Source: Stenotrophomonas humi
GTDB taxonomy: Bacteria; Pseudomonadota; Gammaproteobacteria; Xanthomonadales; Xanthomonadaceae
DNA: 64,000 nt
NCBI RefSeq assembly: GCF_001431415.1
Contig: NZ_LDJI01000004.1
Coordinates: 1-64,000, forward strand
Direction: 5' to 3'
In this document: positions 9,085 to 17,459 of the stretch, one piece after another
Layout of the letters: the number at the start of each line of letters is the position of its first letter
How positions within the stretch are numbered: the first letter of the stretch is position 1
Notes under the pieces: generated by a model
Databases searched by the model: none
What the model saw: only the letters and a program-made list of their open reading frames with translations
What the model was told of the DNA's origin: nothing
Made by a program: the position numbers and the translations under genes

Positions 9085-10284
9085 TTACCAGTGGTCTTCC
9101 AGGTGCTGTGGACGGCAGGCAAACCAGGCTGCGGTCAGCAGCACCAGGGCGCACACGGTGAGGAAGGCGAACGGCAACAGCCACGCGTCGGTGGCGCCAT
9201 GCAGCCAGCCGAACAGGAGCGGGCCCAGGCAGGCGAAGCTGTAACCGACGCCCTGCATGAAGCCGGATAGCGCCGCCGAGCCGGCCGGGGTGCGGGTACG
9301 CAGGTTGATCAAGGTCAGCGCCAGCGGGAAAGTGGACGGCCCCAAGCCCAGCAGCGTGGCCCACAGCAGCGGTGCCGACATCGGCGCCCAGAGCAGACCG
9401 GCGAAGGCGGTCAGGTTGATGGCGAAGGCCAGCGCGACGATCGGGAACGGATTGCGCAGGCGCACGGCAAGTGCCGGCATCAGCAGTGAAGGCACCAGCC
9501 CCAGCGCCGAGAACACCGCCACGGTCACGCCGCCGAAGGCGGGTGATGCACCGGCCTCGATCATCATCTTCGGCAACCAGGTGAACATCGAATAGGTGAT
9601 CAGCGAAGTCATGCCGAACATCAACGCCAGGCCCCAGCCCAGCGATGTACGCCAGACCTTGCCCGGTGCATGGACCGGCGCGTTGTGCGCTTCCGGCGCG
9701 CGCGTGCTGCGCGCCAGCATCAGCCACGGCAGCATCGCTGCCAATGACAGCAACGCCCACATGCCCAGCGAGATGCGCCAGTCGTAGCTTTCGGCCATCG
9801 GCACGGCGAGCAGGGCCGGGATCATCGTGCCTGCCTGCAGCACGGTGATGTAAAGCGTGCTCATGGTGCCAACGCGATCGGCGAAGTAACGCTTCACCAG
9901 CGGCGGCACCACCACGTTGCCGATGCCCATGCCAGCCAGTGCGACACCCGAGCCCACCAGCAGCATTCCGACATTGCCGGCACCTGCGCGGATCAACAGG
10001 CCAACGGTGGCCAGTGCCATGGCCAGCAGGGCCGTGCGCTCCAGGCCGATTCGGCGGGTCATGGCGGGCGTGGACAGGCCCAACAACGCGAAGGCTGCGG
10101 TCGGCATCATGCCGAGCACGCCGGTCATGGTGCTGCCGAAATTGAACACCTTCTCCAGCTGGTCCAACAGCGGCGTCAGCGAAGTCACTGCCGTACGCAG
10201 ATTGACGGCCGCCAGCACGATGGCGAAAAACGCCAGGACGCGGCCGCGCAGCAGTGGGTGGGAGGAGTGGGTGGTGTCGGTCAT
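9085..10284 (-). CDS. CynX/NimT-type major facilitator superfamily transporter
   Basis: A 399-residue inner-membrane protein with about 12 hydrophobic helices. The N-terminal VLAAVNLRTAVTSLTPLLDQL segment and the internal GIGNVVVPPLVKRYF are typical of the CynX/NimT branch of MFS (the cyanate and 2-nitroimidazole transporter relatives). The substrate cannot be told from sequence. The ATG at 10284 begins MTDTTHSSHP. It stands alone, with tRNA genes upstream and the pga operon 277 bases downstream on the same strand. Confidence 0.85.
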   Translation of the reverse strand: MTDTTHSSHPLLRGRVLAFFAIVLAAVNLRTAVTSLTPLLDQLEKVFNFGSTMTGVLGMMPTAAFALLGLSTPAMTRRIGLERTALLAMALATVGLLIRAGAGNVGMLLVGSGVALAGMGIGNVVVPPLVKRYFADRVGTMSTLYITVLQAGTMIPALLAVPMAESYDWRISLGMWALLSLAAMLPWLMLARSTRAPEAHNAPVHAPGKVWRTSLGWGLALMFGMTSLITYSMFTWLPKMMIEAGASPAFGGVTVAVFSALGLVPSLLMPALAVRLRNPFPIVALAFAINLTAFAGLLWAPMSAPLLWATLLGLGPSTFPLALTLINLRTRTPAGSAALSGFMQGVGYSFACLGPLLFGWLHGATDAWLLPFAFLTVCALVLLTAAWFACRPQHLEDHW

Positions 10285-10494
10285 GGAACGTTCTTCACAG
10301 ATAGCATTGCGTCCCAGGCCGATCTCGGCACGGGCAAGCAGGGTCAGGTGAGCGATAAAAAGGCGGGGGCCAGCAGAGCAGGCGGACCGGAAAATCGCGA
10401 TTGCGCATTGTACGGCGCAGCCCGTGAATGGGATGCGTTCGCGCCGCCACCGGCTCGATGTTGCAGTTCCTGAGCGGGGTGATGTAGCGCCAAA

Positions 10495-10533
10495 GAAAAA
10501 AGGTCTGGAAATGCGGGTGCATTTCCAGACCTT
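10495..10533 (-). terminator. Rho-independent terminator of the downstream tRNA-Pro
   Basis: A perfect 16-bp inverted repeat, AAAGGTCTGGAAATGC (10498-10513) with its complement at 10518-10533 and a 4-base loop, followed on the minus strand by TTTTT. It starts 12 bases after the CCA end of the tRNA at 10545-10621. Confidence 0.9.
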
Positions 10534-10544
10534 TCATCCTTCCT

Positions 10545-10621
<77 letters not shown>

Positions 10622-10733
10622 TAAGGAGCCGCCTATGATAGCGGTGATTCCGCTGCCTTGCAAGTGTTTCCCCGGTGGCCAACCCCGCGGACGGGTGGGT
10701 GCCGGTGCGCCCGGGAGGGCGACTTTCTCGAAC

Positions 10734-10766
10734 AAAAAAACCTGAAAAACGTCGCCGTTTTCCAGG
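10734..10766 (-). terminator. Rho-independent terminator of the upstream tRNA-Pro copy
   Basis: CCTGAAAAACG (10741-10751) pairs with CGTTTTCCAGG (10756-10766) with one mismatch and a TCGC loop, followed on the minus strand by seven T (complement of 10734-10740). It lies 17 bases after the CCA end of the second tRNA-Pro, so the two tRNAs seem to be separate transcription units or attenuated in tandem. Confidence 0.85.
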
Positions 10767-10783
10767 CTTCCTTGTGACCTTCT

Positions 10784-10860
<77 letters not shown>

Positions 10861-10920
10861 CGAAGGGAGCCGGAAAGATACGCTCAGTCCGGGCTCCTGA
10901 CAATACCTAGAAGCGGTTTT

Positions 10921-11031
10921 TTAGTGTTTTGCGTCGTTCTTGTGCGCTTCGCGGGCTTCAAACCACATGCCGTTGAGGATGGCTGCTGTGCAAGCGAGGC
11001 CGGCGCCGAGAATCCAGGCGAAATACCACAT
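10921..11031 (-). CDS. cydX: Cytochrome bd oxidase small subunit CydX
   Basis: A 36-residue single-helix protein starting MWYFAWILGAGLA and ending KNDAKH, with the conserved MWYFAWILG start and internal AILNGMWFE of CydX. CydX stabilises the haem pocket of cytochrome bd and is needed for full activity in E. coli. AAGGAG precedes the ATG at good distance. It lies 34 bases after cydB in the same direction, the standard cydABX order. Confidence 0.93.
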   Translation of the reverse strand: MWYFAWILGAGLACTAAILNGMWFEAREAHKNDAKH

Positions 11032-11065
11032 GGGAAGACTCCTTTACGTATGTCGTGGATGCAGG

Positions 11066-12217
11066 TCAGTAAGCGTTCGGGTTTTCACCCATTTCAGCCA
11101 GCGTGGTCTTGCCCTTGAGCACGCGGTACACCCAGGTGGTGTAGGCGATGATGATCGGCAGGAACAACAGCGTGGCCAGCAGCATGATCCACAGCGTCAG
11201 ATGGCTGGAGGATGCATCCCACAGCGTCAGGCTGGAGCCGGGCTGGCTGGAGGAGGGCAGCAGGAACGGGAACGCCGCGAAGCCGACGGTGAGAATGATG
11301 CCGGCAATCGAGGCGCCCGAAGCGATGAACGCCAGGCCGCCACGACGCTTGCGCAGCAGTACCGCGCTGAGCAGCGCACCGAGCAGGCCCACTACCGGTG
11401 CCAGGATCGTGGCCGGCATCGCGCTGTAGTTGCGCATCCAGCCACCGGCTGCAGTGATTTCGACCGTCTTCAGCAGCGGGTTGCTGGGACCATCGGTCAC
11501 CACCTGGGAGGTGAAGCCATAGCCCGGCAGGCCCAGTGCCACCCAGACGCCGCCCAGGGCGAACAGCACGAAGGTCAGCAATGCGGCGATGCTGCCGAAA
11601 CGGGCCGAACGATCCGCCACCGCGCCATCGGTCTTGATCACCAGCATGGCGGCACCGTGCGAAACCACCATGGCCACGCTGAGCAGGCCGGCAAGCAGGG
11701 CGAACGGGGTCAGCAGGCCGAAGAAGGTGCCCGTGTACCAGATGCGCTGGGTGTCATCGAAGTGGAACGGAACGCCGAGCAGCACGTTGCCAACCGCCAC
11801 GCCCATGATCAATGCCGGGATGAAGCCGCCAACGAACAACGCCCGGTCCCAGTTGTTGCGCCAGCGTGCGGTGGGCATCTTGCTGCGGTACTTGAAGCCG
11901 ACCGGTCGCAGGATCAGTGCGAACAGGATGACGAACATCGCCAGATAGAAGCCGGAGAAGCTCACCGCGTACAGCGGCGGCCAGGCGGCGAAGATCGCGC
12001 CACCCCCCAGCACCAGCCATACCTGGTTGCCCTCCCATACCGGGCCAACGGTGTTGATCACCAACCGGCGCTCTTCGTCGGTCTTGGCCACGAACGGCAG
12101 CAATGCGCCGACGCCCAGGTCGAAACCATCCATCACCGCGAAACCGATCAGCAGCACGCCCAACAGCAGCCACCAGATCACGCGCAGTGTCGTGTAGTCC
12201 AGAAGAATGAAATCCAT
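11066..12217 (-). CDS. cydB: Cytochrome bd ubiquinol oxidase subunit II
   Basis: A 383-residue inner-membrane subunit of the high-affinity quinol oxidase cytochrome bd. It starts MDFILLDYTTLRVIWWLLLG, contains the conserved GFDLGVGALLPF and GPVWEGNQVWLV segments and about eight to nine hydrophobic helices. It follows cydA after 15 bases and precedes cydX, so cydABX form one transcript. The length matches E. coli CydB (379 aa). Confidence 0.97.
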   Translation of the reverse strand: MDFILLDYTTLRVIWWLLLGVLLIGFAVMDGFDLGVGALLPFVAKTDEERRLVINTVGPVWEGNQVWLVLGGGAIFAAWPPLYAVSFSGFYLAMFVILFALILRPVGFKYRSKMPTARWRNNWDRALFVGGFIPALIMGVAVGNVLLGVPFHFDDTQRIWYTGTFFGLLTPFALLAGLLSVAMVVSHGAAMLVIKTDGAVADRSARFGSIAALLTFVLFALGGVWVALGLPGYGFTSQVVTDGPSNPLLKTVEITAAGGWMRNYSAMPATILAPVVGLLGALLSAVLLRKRRGGLAFIASGASIAGIILTVGFAAFPFLLPSSSQPGSSLTLWDASSSHLTLWIMLLATLLFLPIIIAYTTWVYRVLKGKTTLAEMGENPNAY

Positions 12218-12232
12218 GAGTGTTCTCCTTCC

Positions 12233-13807
12233 TTATGCGCGGCGCGTGGCCGATGCGTGGTGGGAAGCGCCGCCCTGCAGCGAAGGCAGGATGTCGTCCG
12301 GGCCCTTGCGGATGGCTTTGAGCATCAGCTTGACCTCGATGATCATCAGTACCGTGTACAGCGCGGTGAAGCCTGCCAGGGTCATGACGATTTCATGCAG
12401 GGCCAGGCCCGAAGCGGCATAGAAGGTCGGCAGCACGCCTTCAACGGCCCACGGCTGACGGCCATACTCGGCGATGAACCAGCCACATTCGATGGCGATC
12501 CACGGTGCCGGCAGCGACCACAGCGCGATCTTCAGGAACGTGCGCTTGCTTTCGAAGTTGTTGCGGCACGAGTAGTAGAACGCCACGCTGAAGAACGCGA
12601 TGAGGTAGAAGCCCAGGCCCGCCATGATGCGGAACGTCCAGAACAGCGGGGCCACACGCGGCACCGTATCCATGGCCGCTTGCGAGATTTCCTGCGGGGT
12701 GGCATTGAGGATGTCATCGCGATAGCGCTTCAGCAGCAGGCCGTGGCCCAGATCCTGCCAATGGCGGTCGAACATCTCGCGGGCTTCAAGGTCTTCCTTG
12801 TTGGCGCGGATGCGTTCCAGTGCACCGTAGGCGAGCTGGCCGCCACGGATGCGGTGTTCGGCGCGGTCGACCAGTTCCAGGATGCCCGGGATCGGCTGGT
12901 TCAACGAACGGGTGGCGATCAGGCCCATCAGGTACGGGATCTTGATCTCGTAGTCGTTCTGGTGGGTCTTCTGGTTCGGGATGCCGAAGGCGGTGAAGTC
13001 GGCCGGGGCGCGCTCGGTCTCCCACATCGCTTCAATCGCCGCCAGCTTCATCTTCTGGTGTTCGTTGGCGGCGTAACCGCTCTCGTCACCCAGCACCACC
13101 ACCGACAGCGAGGACAGCAGGCCGAACGCGGCAGCCACTGCGAACGAGCGGCGGGCGACTTCGTGATGCTTGTTGCGCAGCAGGAACAGGGCGCTGATCG
13201 ACATCACGAACATCGCGCCGGTGACATAACCGGCCGAGACCGTGTGCACGAACTTGGCCTGTGCCACCGGGTTGAACAACACGGCCATGAAGTCGACGAC
13301 TTCCATGCGCATCGTTTCCGGGTTGAACACCGCACCGACCGGGTTCTGCATCCAGCCGTTGGCGATCAGGATCCACAGTGCCGACAGGTTGGTGCCCAAC
13401 GCCATCAGCCAGGTCACGGTGAGGTGCTGCAACTTGGACAGACGCCCCCAGCCGAAGAAGAACAGGCCGATGAAGGTGGCTTCCAGGAAGAACGCCATCA
13501 GGCCTTCGATGGCCAGTGGTGCGCCGAAGATGTCACCGACGTAATGGCTGTAATACGACCAGTTCATGCCGAACTGGAATTCCATCACGATGCCGGTACT
13601 GACGCCGATGGCAAAGTTGATGCCGAACAGCACGCCCCAGAACAGGGTCATGCGGCGCCAGACATCCTTGCCGGTCATGACATAGACGCTCTCCATGATC
13701 GCGATCATGACGGAGAGGCCCAGCGTGAGCGGGACGAAAAGGAAGTGGTACATCGCGGTCAGTGCAAACTGCAGCCGCGACAGCTCTACGACTGTTGAGT
13801 CGATCAT
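12233..13807 (-). CDS. cydA: Cytochrome bd ubiquinol oxidase subunit I
   Basis: A 524-residue haem-carrying subunit of cytochrome bd; oxidises quinol and reduces oxygen without pumping protons. The N-terminal LSRLQFALTAMYHFLFVPLTLG contains His21, equivalent to the E. coli haem b595 ligand His19; the GRQPW motif (YGRQPWAVEGVLPT) and a long Q-loop region are present. Transcription likely starts in the 200-base region shared with cydD, which contains a perfect FNR/ANR box about 90 bases upstream of the ATG. Confidence 0.97.
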   Translation of the reverse strand: MIDSTVVELSRLQFALTAMYHFLFVPLTLGLSVMIAIMESVYVMTGKDVWRRMTLFWGVLFGINFAIGVSTGIVMEFQFGMNWSYYSHYVGDIFGAPLAIEGLMAFFLEATFIGLFFFGWGRLSKLQHLTVTWLMALGTNLSALWILIANGWMQNPVGAVFNPETMRMEVVDFMAVLFNPVAQAKFVHTVSAGYVTGAMFVMSISALFLLRNKHHEVARRSFAVAAAFGLLSSLSVVVLGDESGYAANEHQKMKLAAIEAMWETERAPADFTAFGIPNQKTHQNDYEIKIPYLMGLIATRSLNQPIPGILELVDRAEHRIRGGQLAYGALERIRANKEDLEAREMFDRHWQDLGHGLLLKRYRDDILNATPQEISQAAMDTVPRVAPLFWTFRIMAGLGFYLIAFFSVAFYYSCRNNFESKRTFLKIALWSLPAPWIAIECGWFIAEYGRQPWAVEGVLPTFYAASGLALHEIVMTLAGFTALYTVLMIIEVKLMLKAIRKGPDDILPSLQGGASHHASATRRA

Positions 13808-13897
13808 GGCCAGGCTACCTCGTTGGTGTTGGGCATCTTTGGGTGGCAGAAGTGGGGTTAATGACGTGGATGCTCCCTGTTCATGCTTGTTCCCGCC

Positions 13898-13911
13898 TTG
13901 ATCTGGATCAA
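13898..13911. promoter_or_regulatory. FNR/ANR box between cydABX and cydDC
   Basis: TTGATCTGGATCAA matches the FNR/ANR consensus TTGAT-N4-ATCAA exactly. It lies in the divergent region, about 90 bases upstream of cydA and about 100 bases upstream of the cydD start used here. FNR-type regulators act on cyd genes in many gammaproteobacteria; control of both directions from one site is inference. An ATG at 13911 overlaps the site, which argues against a cydD start there. Confidence 0.8.
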
Positions 13912-14009
13912 TGAGGCCAGGGCCTGCTGCTGTGATCGTGCATGGGACCGGCGGGCAGGGTGCAGCTTGCTTACAATCGGGCGGATTCCTTTCAGCTGAG
14001 TTGCCAGTC

Positions 14010-15731
14010 TTGAGCGATGTTCCACATTCCGGCGATACGTTGCTTCAACAGCGTCGTCAACAACAGCAGTGGCTTGCGTCCCTGGCCGCCGGCGCACGTT
14101 CGCAGCAGCGGTTGGCAGCCCTGGCGGTGTGCGGATCGGGCGCGCTCCTGATCCTACAGGCCGCTGCCATCGCGTGGTTGATCCAGAGCATAGTCGTCGA
14201 GCGTGTAGCCATCGTGCAGGCAGGTCCGGTTTTCGGGCTGCTGGCGCTGGTTCTGCTGGTGCGCAGCCTGCTGGGAGGGTTGGCGCAATCGGCGGCCGGG
14301 GATGTGGCCGATACCGCCAAACTGGCCCTGCGCGGGCAGGTCTACCAGCGGCTGATGGAGCGCGGCCCTCTGTGGTTGCGGCGGCAGCGCACCGGCGAGC
14401 TGGGTGAGCTGCTGCTGGCCCATGGTGATGCCATCGAAGGCTATTACGCCGGTTTCCAGCCGGTACGGGTGGAAGTGGTGGTGGTGCCACTGTTGATTCT
14501 GGCCGCCGTGGCCTATGTGGACTGGGTGGTGGCATTGATCTTCCTGTTCACCGCACCGCTGGTGCCGTTCTTCATGATGCTGGTGGGCTGGGGTGCCGAA
14601 GCCGCCGGGCGGGCGCAGCTGGGCGAGCTGGCGCGGATGAGCGGGCATTTCGCCGATCGCATCAAAGGCCTGGGGCTGCTGCGTCTTTATGGGCAGGGCG
14701 AGGCCGAGCTGGGTGGTATCGAGCAGGCCGCGGAGGGCGTGCGCGTACGCACAATGAAGGTGCTGCGGATCGCCTTCCTGTCCTCCACGGTGCTGGAGTT
14801 CTTCGCTTCGGTGAGCGTGGCGATGGTGGCGTTGTACCTGGGTCTGAACTATCTGGGGATGATGTCGCTGCATGCGACCGTGCCGACCCTGGGTACCGGC
14901 ATGTTCTGCCTGCTGCTGGCACCAGAGTTCTACGCGCCATTGCGCCGCCTGGCGGCCCACTACCACGATCGCGCCAACGCGCTGGCAGCCGCCTCCGAGG
15001 TCGAGCGGCTGCTGGTCGAGGAGGTGTCGTCGGTGTCCGCGAACGAGGTCATCAGTGCCCCGGTCAGTATCGAGCCGGTGCAACGGCATGCCCCGATGGT
15101 GCAAGTGCAGGCTGTGACCCTGCGCCCCCAGGGGGCGCACCATGACGTACTGACGGGCTTCTCGCTGGATATCGCCGAGGGCCAGCGCCTGGCACTGGTT
15201 GGCCCCAGCGGCAGCGGCAAGAGCACCGTGCTGGAAGCGCTGGCAGGCTGGTTGCCGCCGCGCGAAGGCAGGATCATCGTGCGCGATGGGGTGCGCATCG
15301 GTTACGCCGGGCAGCGGCCTTACCTGTTCCACGGCAGCATCGCCGACAACCTGCGGTTGGCGGACCCCGCAGTCAGCAACGCGCGGCTGCAGGCGGTGGC
15401 CGAGGTGGCACAGGTGATGCACTTCGCCCGGCATCTGCCGCAGGGCCTGGATACGGTGATCGGCGAACGTGGGTTCGGCCTGTCCGGCGGAGAGGCACGG
15501 CGGATTGGCCTGGCCCGGTTGCTGTTGCGAGATCCGGATCTGTTCCTGCTGGATGAGCCCACCGCATTCCTCGATCCGCAGACCGAACGTGACCTGCTGC
15601 AGGCGCTGGCTTCGCATACGCGCGGGCGCACCGTGCTGATGGCGACCCACGGCGAGGTGGCCATGCGCTGGGCCGACAAGGTCATCACTCTACCGGCCAA
15701 CGTGAACGCACATACGGGGGAACGCGCATGA
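14010..15731 (+). CDS. cydD: Heterodimeric thiol ABC exporter, subunit CydD
   Basis: One half of the CydDC inner-membrane ABC exporter, which moves cysteine/glutathione to the periplasm and is needed to assemble cytochrome bd. It has an N-terminal six-helix transmembrane domain and a C-terminal ATPase with Walker A GPSGSGKST, signature LSGGEARRIGLARLLL and Walker B LFLLDEPTAFLD. The start is uncertain: the frame is open from ATG 13911, but that overlaps the FNR box. TTG at 14010 (LSDVPHSGD) gives 573 residues, near the usual length, so I used it; no clear Shine-Dalgarno was seen. It overlaps cydC by four bases. Confidence 0.93.
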   Translation: MSDVPHSGDTLLQQRRQQQQWLASLAAGARSQQRLAALAVCGSGALLILQAAAIAWLIQSIVVERVAIVQAGPVFGLLALVLLVRSLLGGLAQSAAGDVADTAKLALRGQVYQRLMERGPLWLRRQRTGELGELLLAHGDAIEGYYAGFQPVRVEVVVVPLLILAAVAYVDWVVALIFLFTAPLVPFFMMLVGWGAEAAGRAQLGELARMSGHFADRIKGLGLLRLYGQGEAELGGIEQAAEGVRVRTMKVLRIAFLSSTVLEFFASVSVAMVALYLGLNYLGMMSLHATVPTLGTGMFCLLLAPEFYAPLRRLAAHYHDRANALAAASEVERLLVEEVSSVSANEVISAPVSIEPVQRHAPMVQVQAVTLRPQGAHHDVLTGFSLDIAEGQRLALVGPSGSGKSTVLEALAGWLPPREGRIIVRDGVRIGYAGQRPYLFHGSIADNLRLADPAVSNARLQAVAEVAQVMHFARHLPQGLDTVIGERGFGLSGGEARRIGLARLLLRDPDLFLLDEPTAFLDPQTERDLLQALASHTRGRTVLMATHGEVAMRWADKVITLPANVNAHTGERA

Positions 15732-17428
15732 AGCCCGACGACACCAAGCGTACCGGGCTCGAACGCGACGACATGCGCAGTGTGTTCGTACGTCATGGCG
15801 GATGGTTGCTGCTGACCACCGTGTTGTTGTTCACCACGATGCTGGCCGGTGTAGGCCTGTTGGGCCTGTCGGGTGGGTTCCTTACCGGTGCCGCATTGGC
15901 CGGCGCCCTGGGCGCGGGTGCAACGTTCAACTTCTTCTCGCCATCGGCCGGCATCCGTGGCCTGACGATGATGCGGATCGTGTCGCGCTATCTCGAAAAA
16001 CTGGTCGGCCACGACGCTACCCTGCGCATCGCGCGTGATCTGCGCGTGTGGTTCTTCCGTCGGGCACTGCCGTTGGCGCCGGCACGCCTGGGCAGTAGTC
16101 GCACCGGCGAGCTGCTGGCACGGTTGATCTCCGACATCAGTGATGTCGACGGCGCGGTGGTACGTGCGGTGGGGCCGTTGCTGGCGCTGGTGGGCATTGC
16201 GTCGGTCGCGGTGTTCGCTGCGGCATTGATCCATTGGCCGGCCGCGCTGCTGTTGGTGGTGCTGGCGTTGCTGGTCGGGTTGGGCGTGCCGGTATTGGCA
16301 GTGCGTCGTGGCGATGCCAATGAAGCGCTGCGCGCGCGCCATCGTGCCGCACTACGCACGATGGCGTATGAGGGCCTGGAAGGCATTGCCGACCTGACAG
16401 CGCTGCATGCACGTGATGCGTGGACACTGCAGGTGGATGCAGCGGCAGCTCAACTGGCCGGCGCTGACCGACGCCGGCGGCGACGCCTGATCAGCGGCAA
16501 CATGCTGCACTCGCTGTTGTCGGGGCTGGGTCTGCTGGGGATGCTGTGGCTGGCGTTGTCAGCATTCGAGGCTGGCAAGGTGGAGGCGCCGATGGCCGCA
16601 GGCCTGGTCTTCCTGACGGTGGCGTTGCTGGAAGTGGCTGCCGGTAGCAGCCTTGCGTGGCAGGCGTTGCAGTCGGCGCGGGTTGCGGCAGGGCGCTTGC
16701 AGCAGATCGTGGATCAAGCGCCCGCGGTGTCTGATCCCGCACATCCCGTTGCCGTGCCAACGCCGCCGGCCGTGTTGTCGTTCGAAAAGGTCGTGTTCGC
16801 CTGGCCGGGTGAAACGCGCAGGCTGCTCGATGGAGTCGACCTGCAGTTGGCGCCGGGTGAGCGCATCGCCATCCGTGGCGACAGCGGGTGCGGCAAAACC
16901 ACCCTGTCGGCCTTGATGTTGCGTTTGTGGGACCCGGAGCAGGGCACGATCCGCTATGGCGGTACCGATCTGCGTGCGCTGCTGCAGGACGACTGGCATC
17001 GCCAGATCGCCTGGCTGCCACAAGGTGCTCCGGTGTTTGCCGGCAGCATTGCCGACAACCTGCGCTTGGGCGGGCCCAACGCCAGCGACGAAGCAATGTG
17101 GTCGGTACTGGAGCAGGTGCGCCTGCAGGAGTGGGCACGACAGCAAGGTGGCCTGTTGGCGTGGGTGGGCGAGAACGGCGGCACCATGTCGGCGGGTCAG
17201 GCGCGACGCCTGGCGTTGGCCCGCGCACTGCTGCGCAACGCACCGCTGATGGTGTTGGACGAACCCACCGAAGGATTGGACGTGGATACCGCCCACGCCT
17301 TGTTGATTGATTTGGCCGCAGCGCTGGGTAATCGCAGTCTGTTGATGATTACCCACGGCGAACTGCCCGAAGGCGTGGTGCAACGCGAGTATCGCCTGCA
17401 CCGAGGGCAGTTGCTGCAACTGGGCTGA
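15728..17428 (+). CDS. cydC: Heterodimeric thiol ABC exporter, subunit CydC
   Basis: Partner of CydD, 566 residues: transmembrane domain then ATPase with Walker A GDSGCGKTT, signature MSAGQARRLALARALL and LMVLDEPTEGLD. The ATG overlaps the cydD stop (ATGA) and is preceded by GGGGGA. Together CydDC export thiols and allow cytochrome bd and c-type haem assembly, consistent with cydABX next door and the ccm operon further along. The N-terminal 15 residues before DDMRSVFVRHGG are polar and may not be essential. Confidence 0.95.
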   Translation: MKPDDTKRTGLERDDMRSVFVRHGGWLLLTTVLLFTTMLAGVGLLGLSGGFLTGAALAGALGAGATFNFFSPSAGIRGLTMMRIVSRYLEKLVGHDATLRIARDLRVWFFRRALPLAPARLGSSRTGELLARLISDISDVDGAVVRAVGPLLALVGIASVAVFAAALIHWPAALLLVVLALLVGLGVPVLAVRRGDANEALRARHRAALRTMAYEGLEGIADLTALHARDAWTLQVDAAAAQLAGADRRRRRRLISGNMLHSLLSGLGLLGMLWLALSAFEAGKVEAPMAAGLVFLTVALLEVAAGSSLAWQALQSARVAAGRLQQIVDQAPAVSDPAHPVAVPTPPAVLSFEKVVFAWPGETRRLLDGVDLQLAPGERIAIRGDSGCGKTTLSALMLRLWDPEQGTIRYGGTDLRALLQDDWHRQIAWLPQGAPVFAGSIADNLRLGGPNASDEAMWSVLEQVRLQEWARQQGGLLAWVGENGGTMSAGQARRLALARALLRNAPLMVLDEPTEGLDVDTAHALLIDLAAALGNRSLLMITHGELPEGVVQREYRLHRGQLLQLG

Positions 17429-17440
17429 GGGACCTGGGGG

Positions 17441-17459
17441 CGCGGCCGTAGCGGCCGCG
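17441..17459. terminator. Hairpin between convergent cydC and exported ATP-grasp gene
   Basis: CGCGGCCG-TAG-CGGCCGCG, a perfect 8-bp stem with a 3-base loop, fills almost all of the 31 bases between the two convergent stops. There is no T run on either side, so intrinsic termination is uncertain; it may be a weak bidirectional terminator. Confidence 0.4.

Noticed and set aside
10940..13798. 952-codon open frame on the plus strand
   Set aside because: Antisense to cydAB; Gln/His/Arg-rich shadow composition, no ribosome site.
13911..14009. Longer cydD N-terminus from ATG 13911
   Set aside because: The ATG overlaps the FNR/ANR box and the added 33 residues do not resemble CydD.
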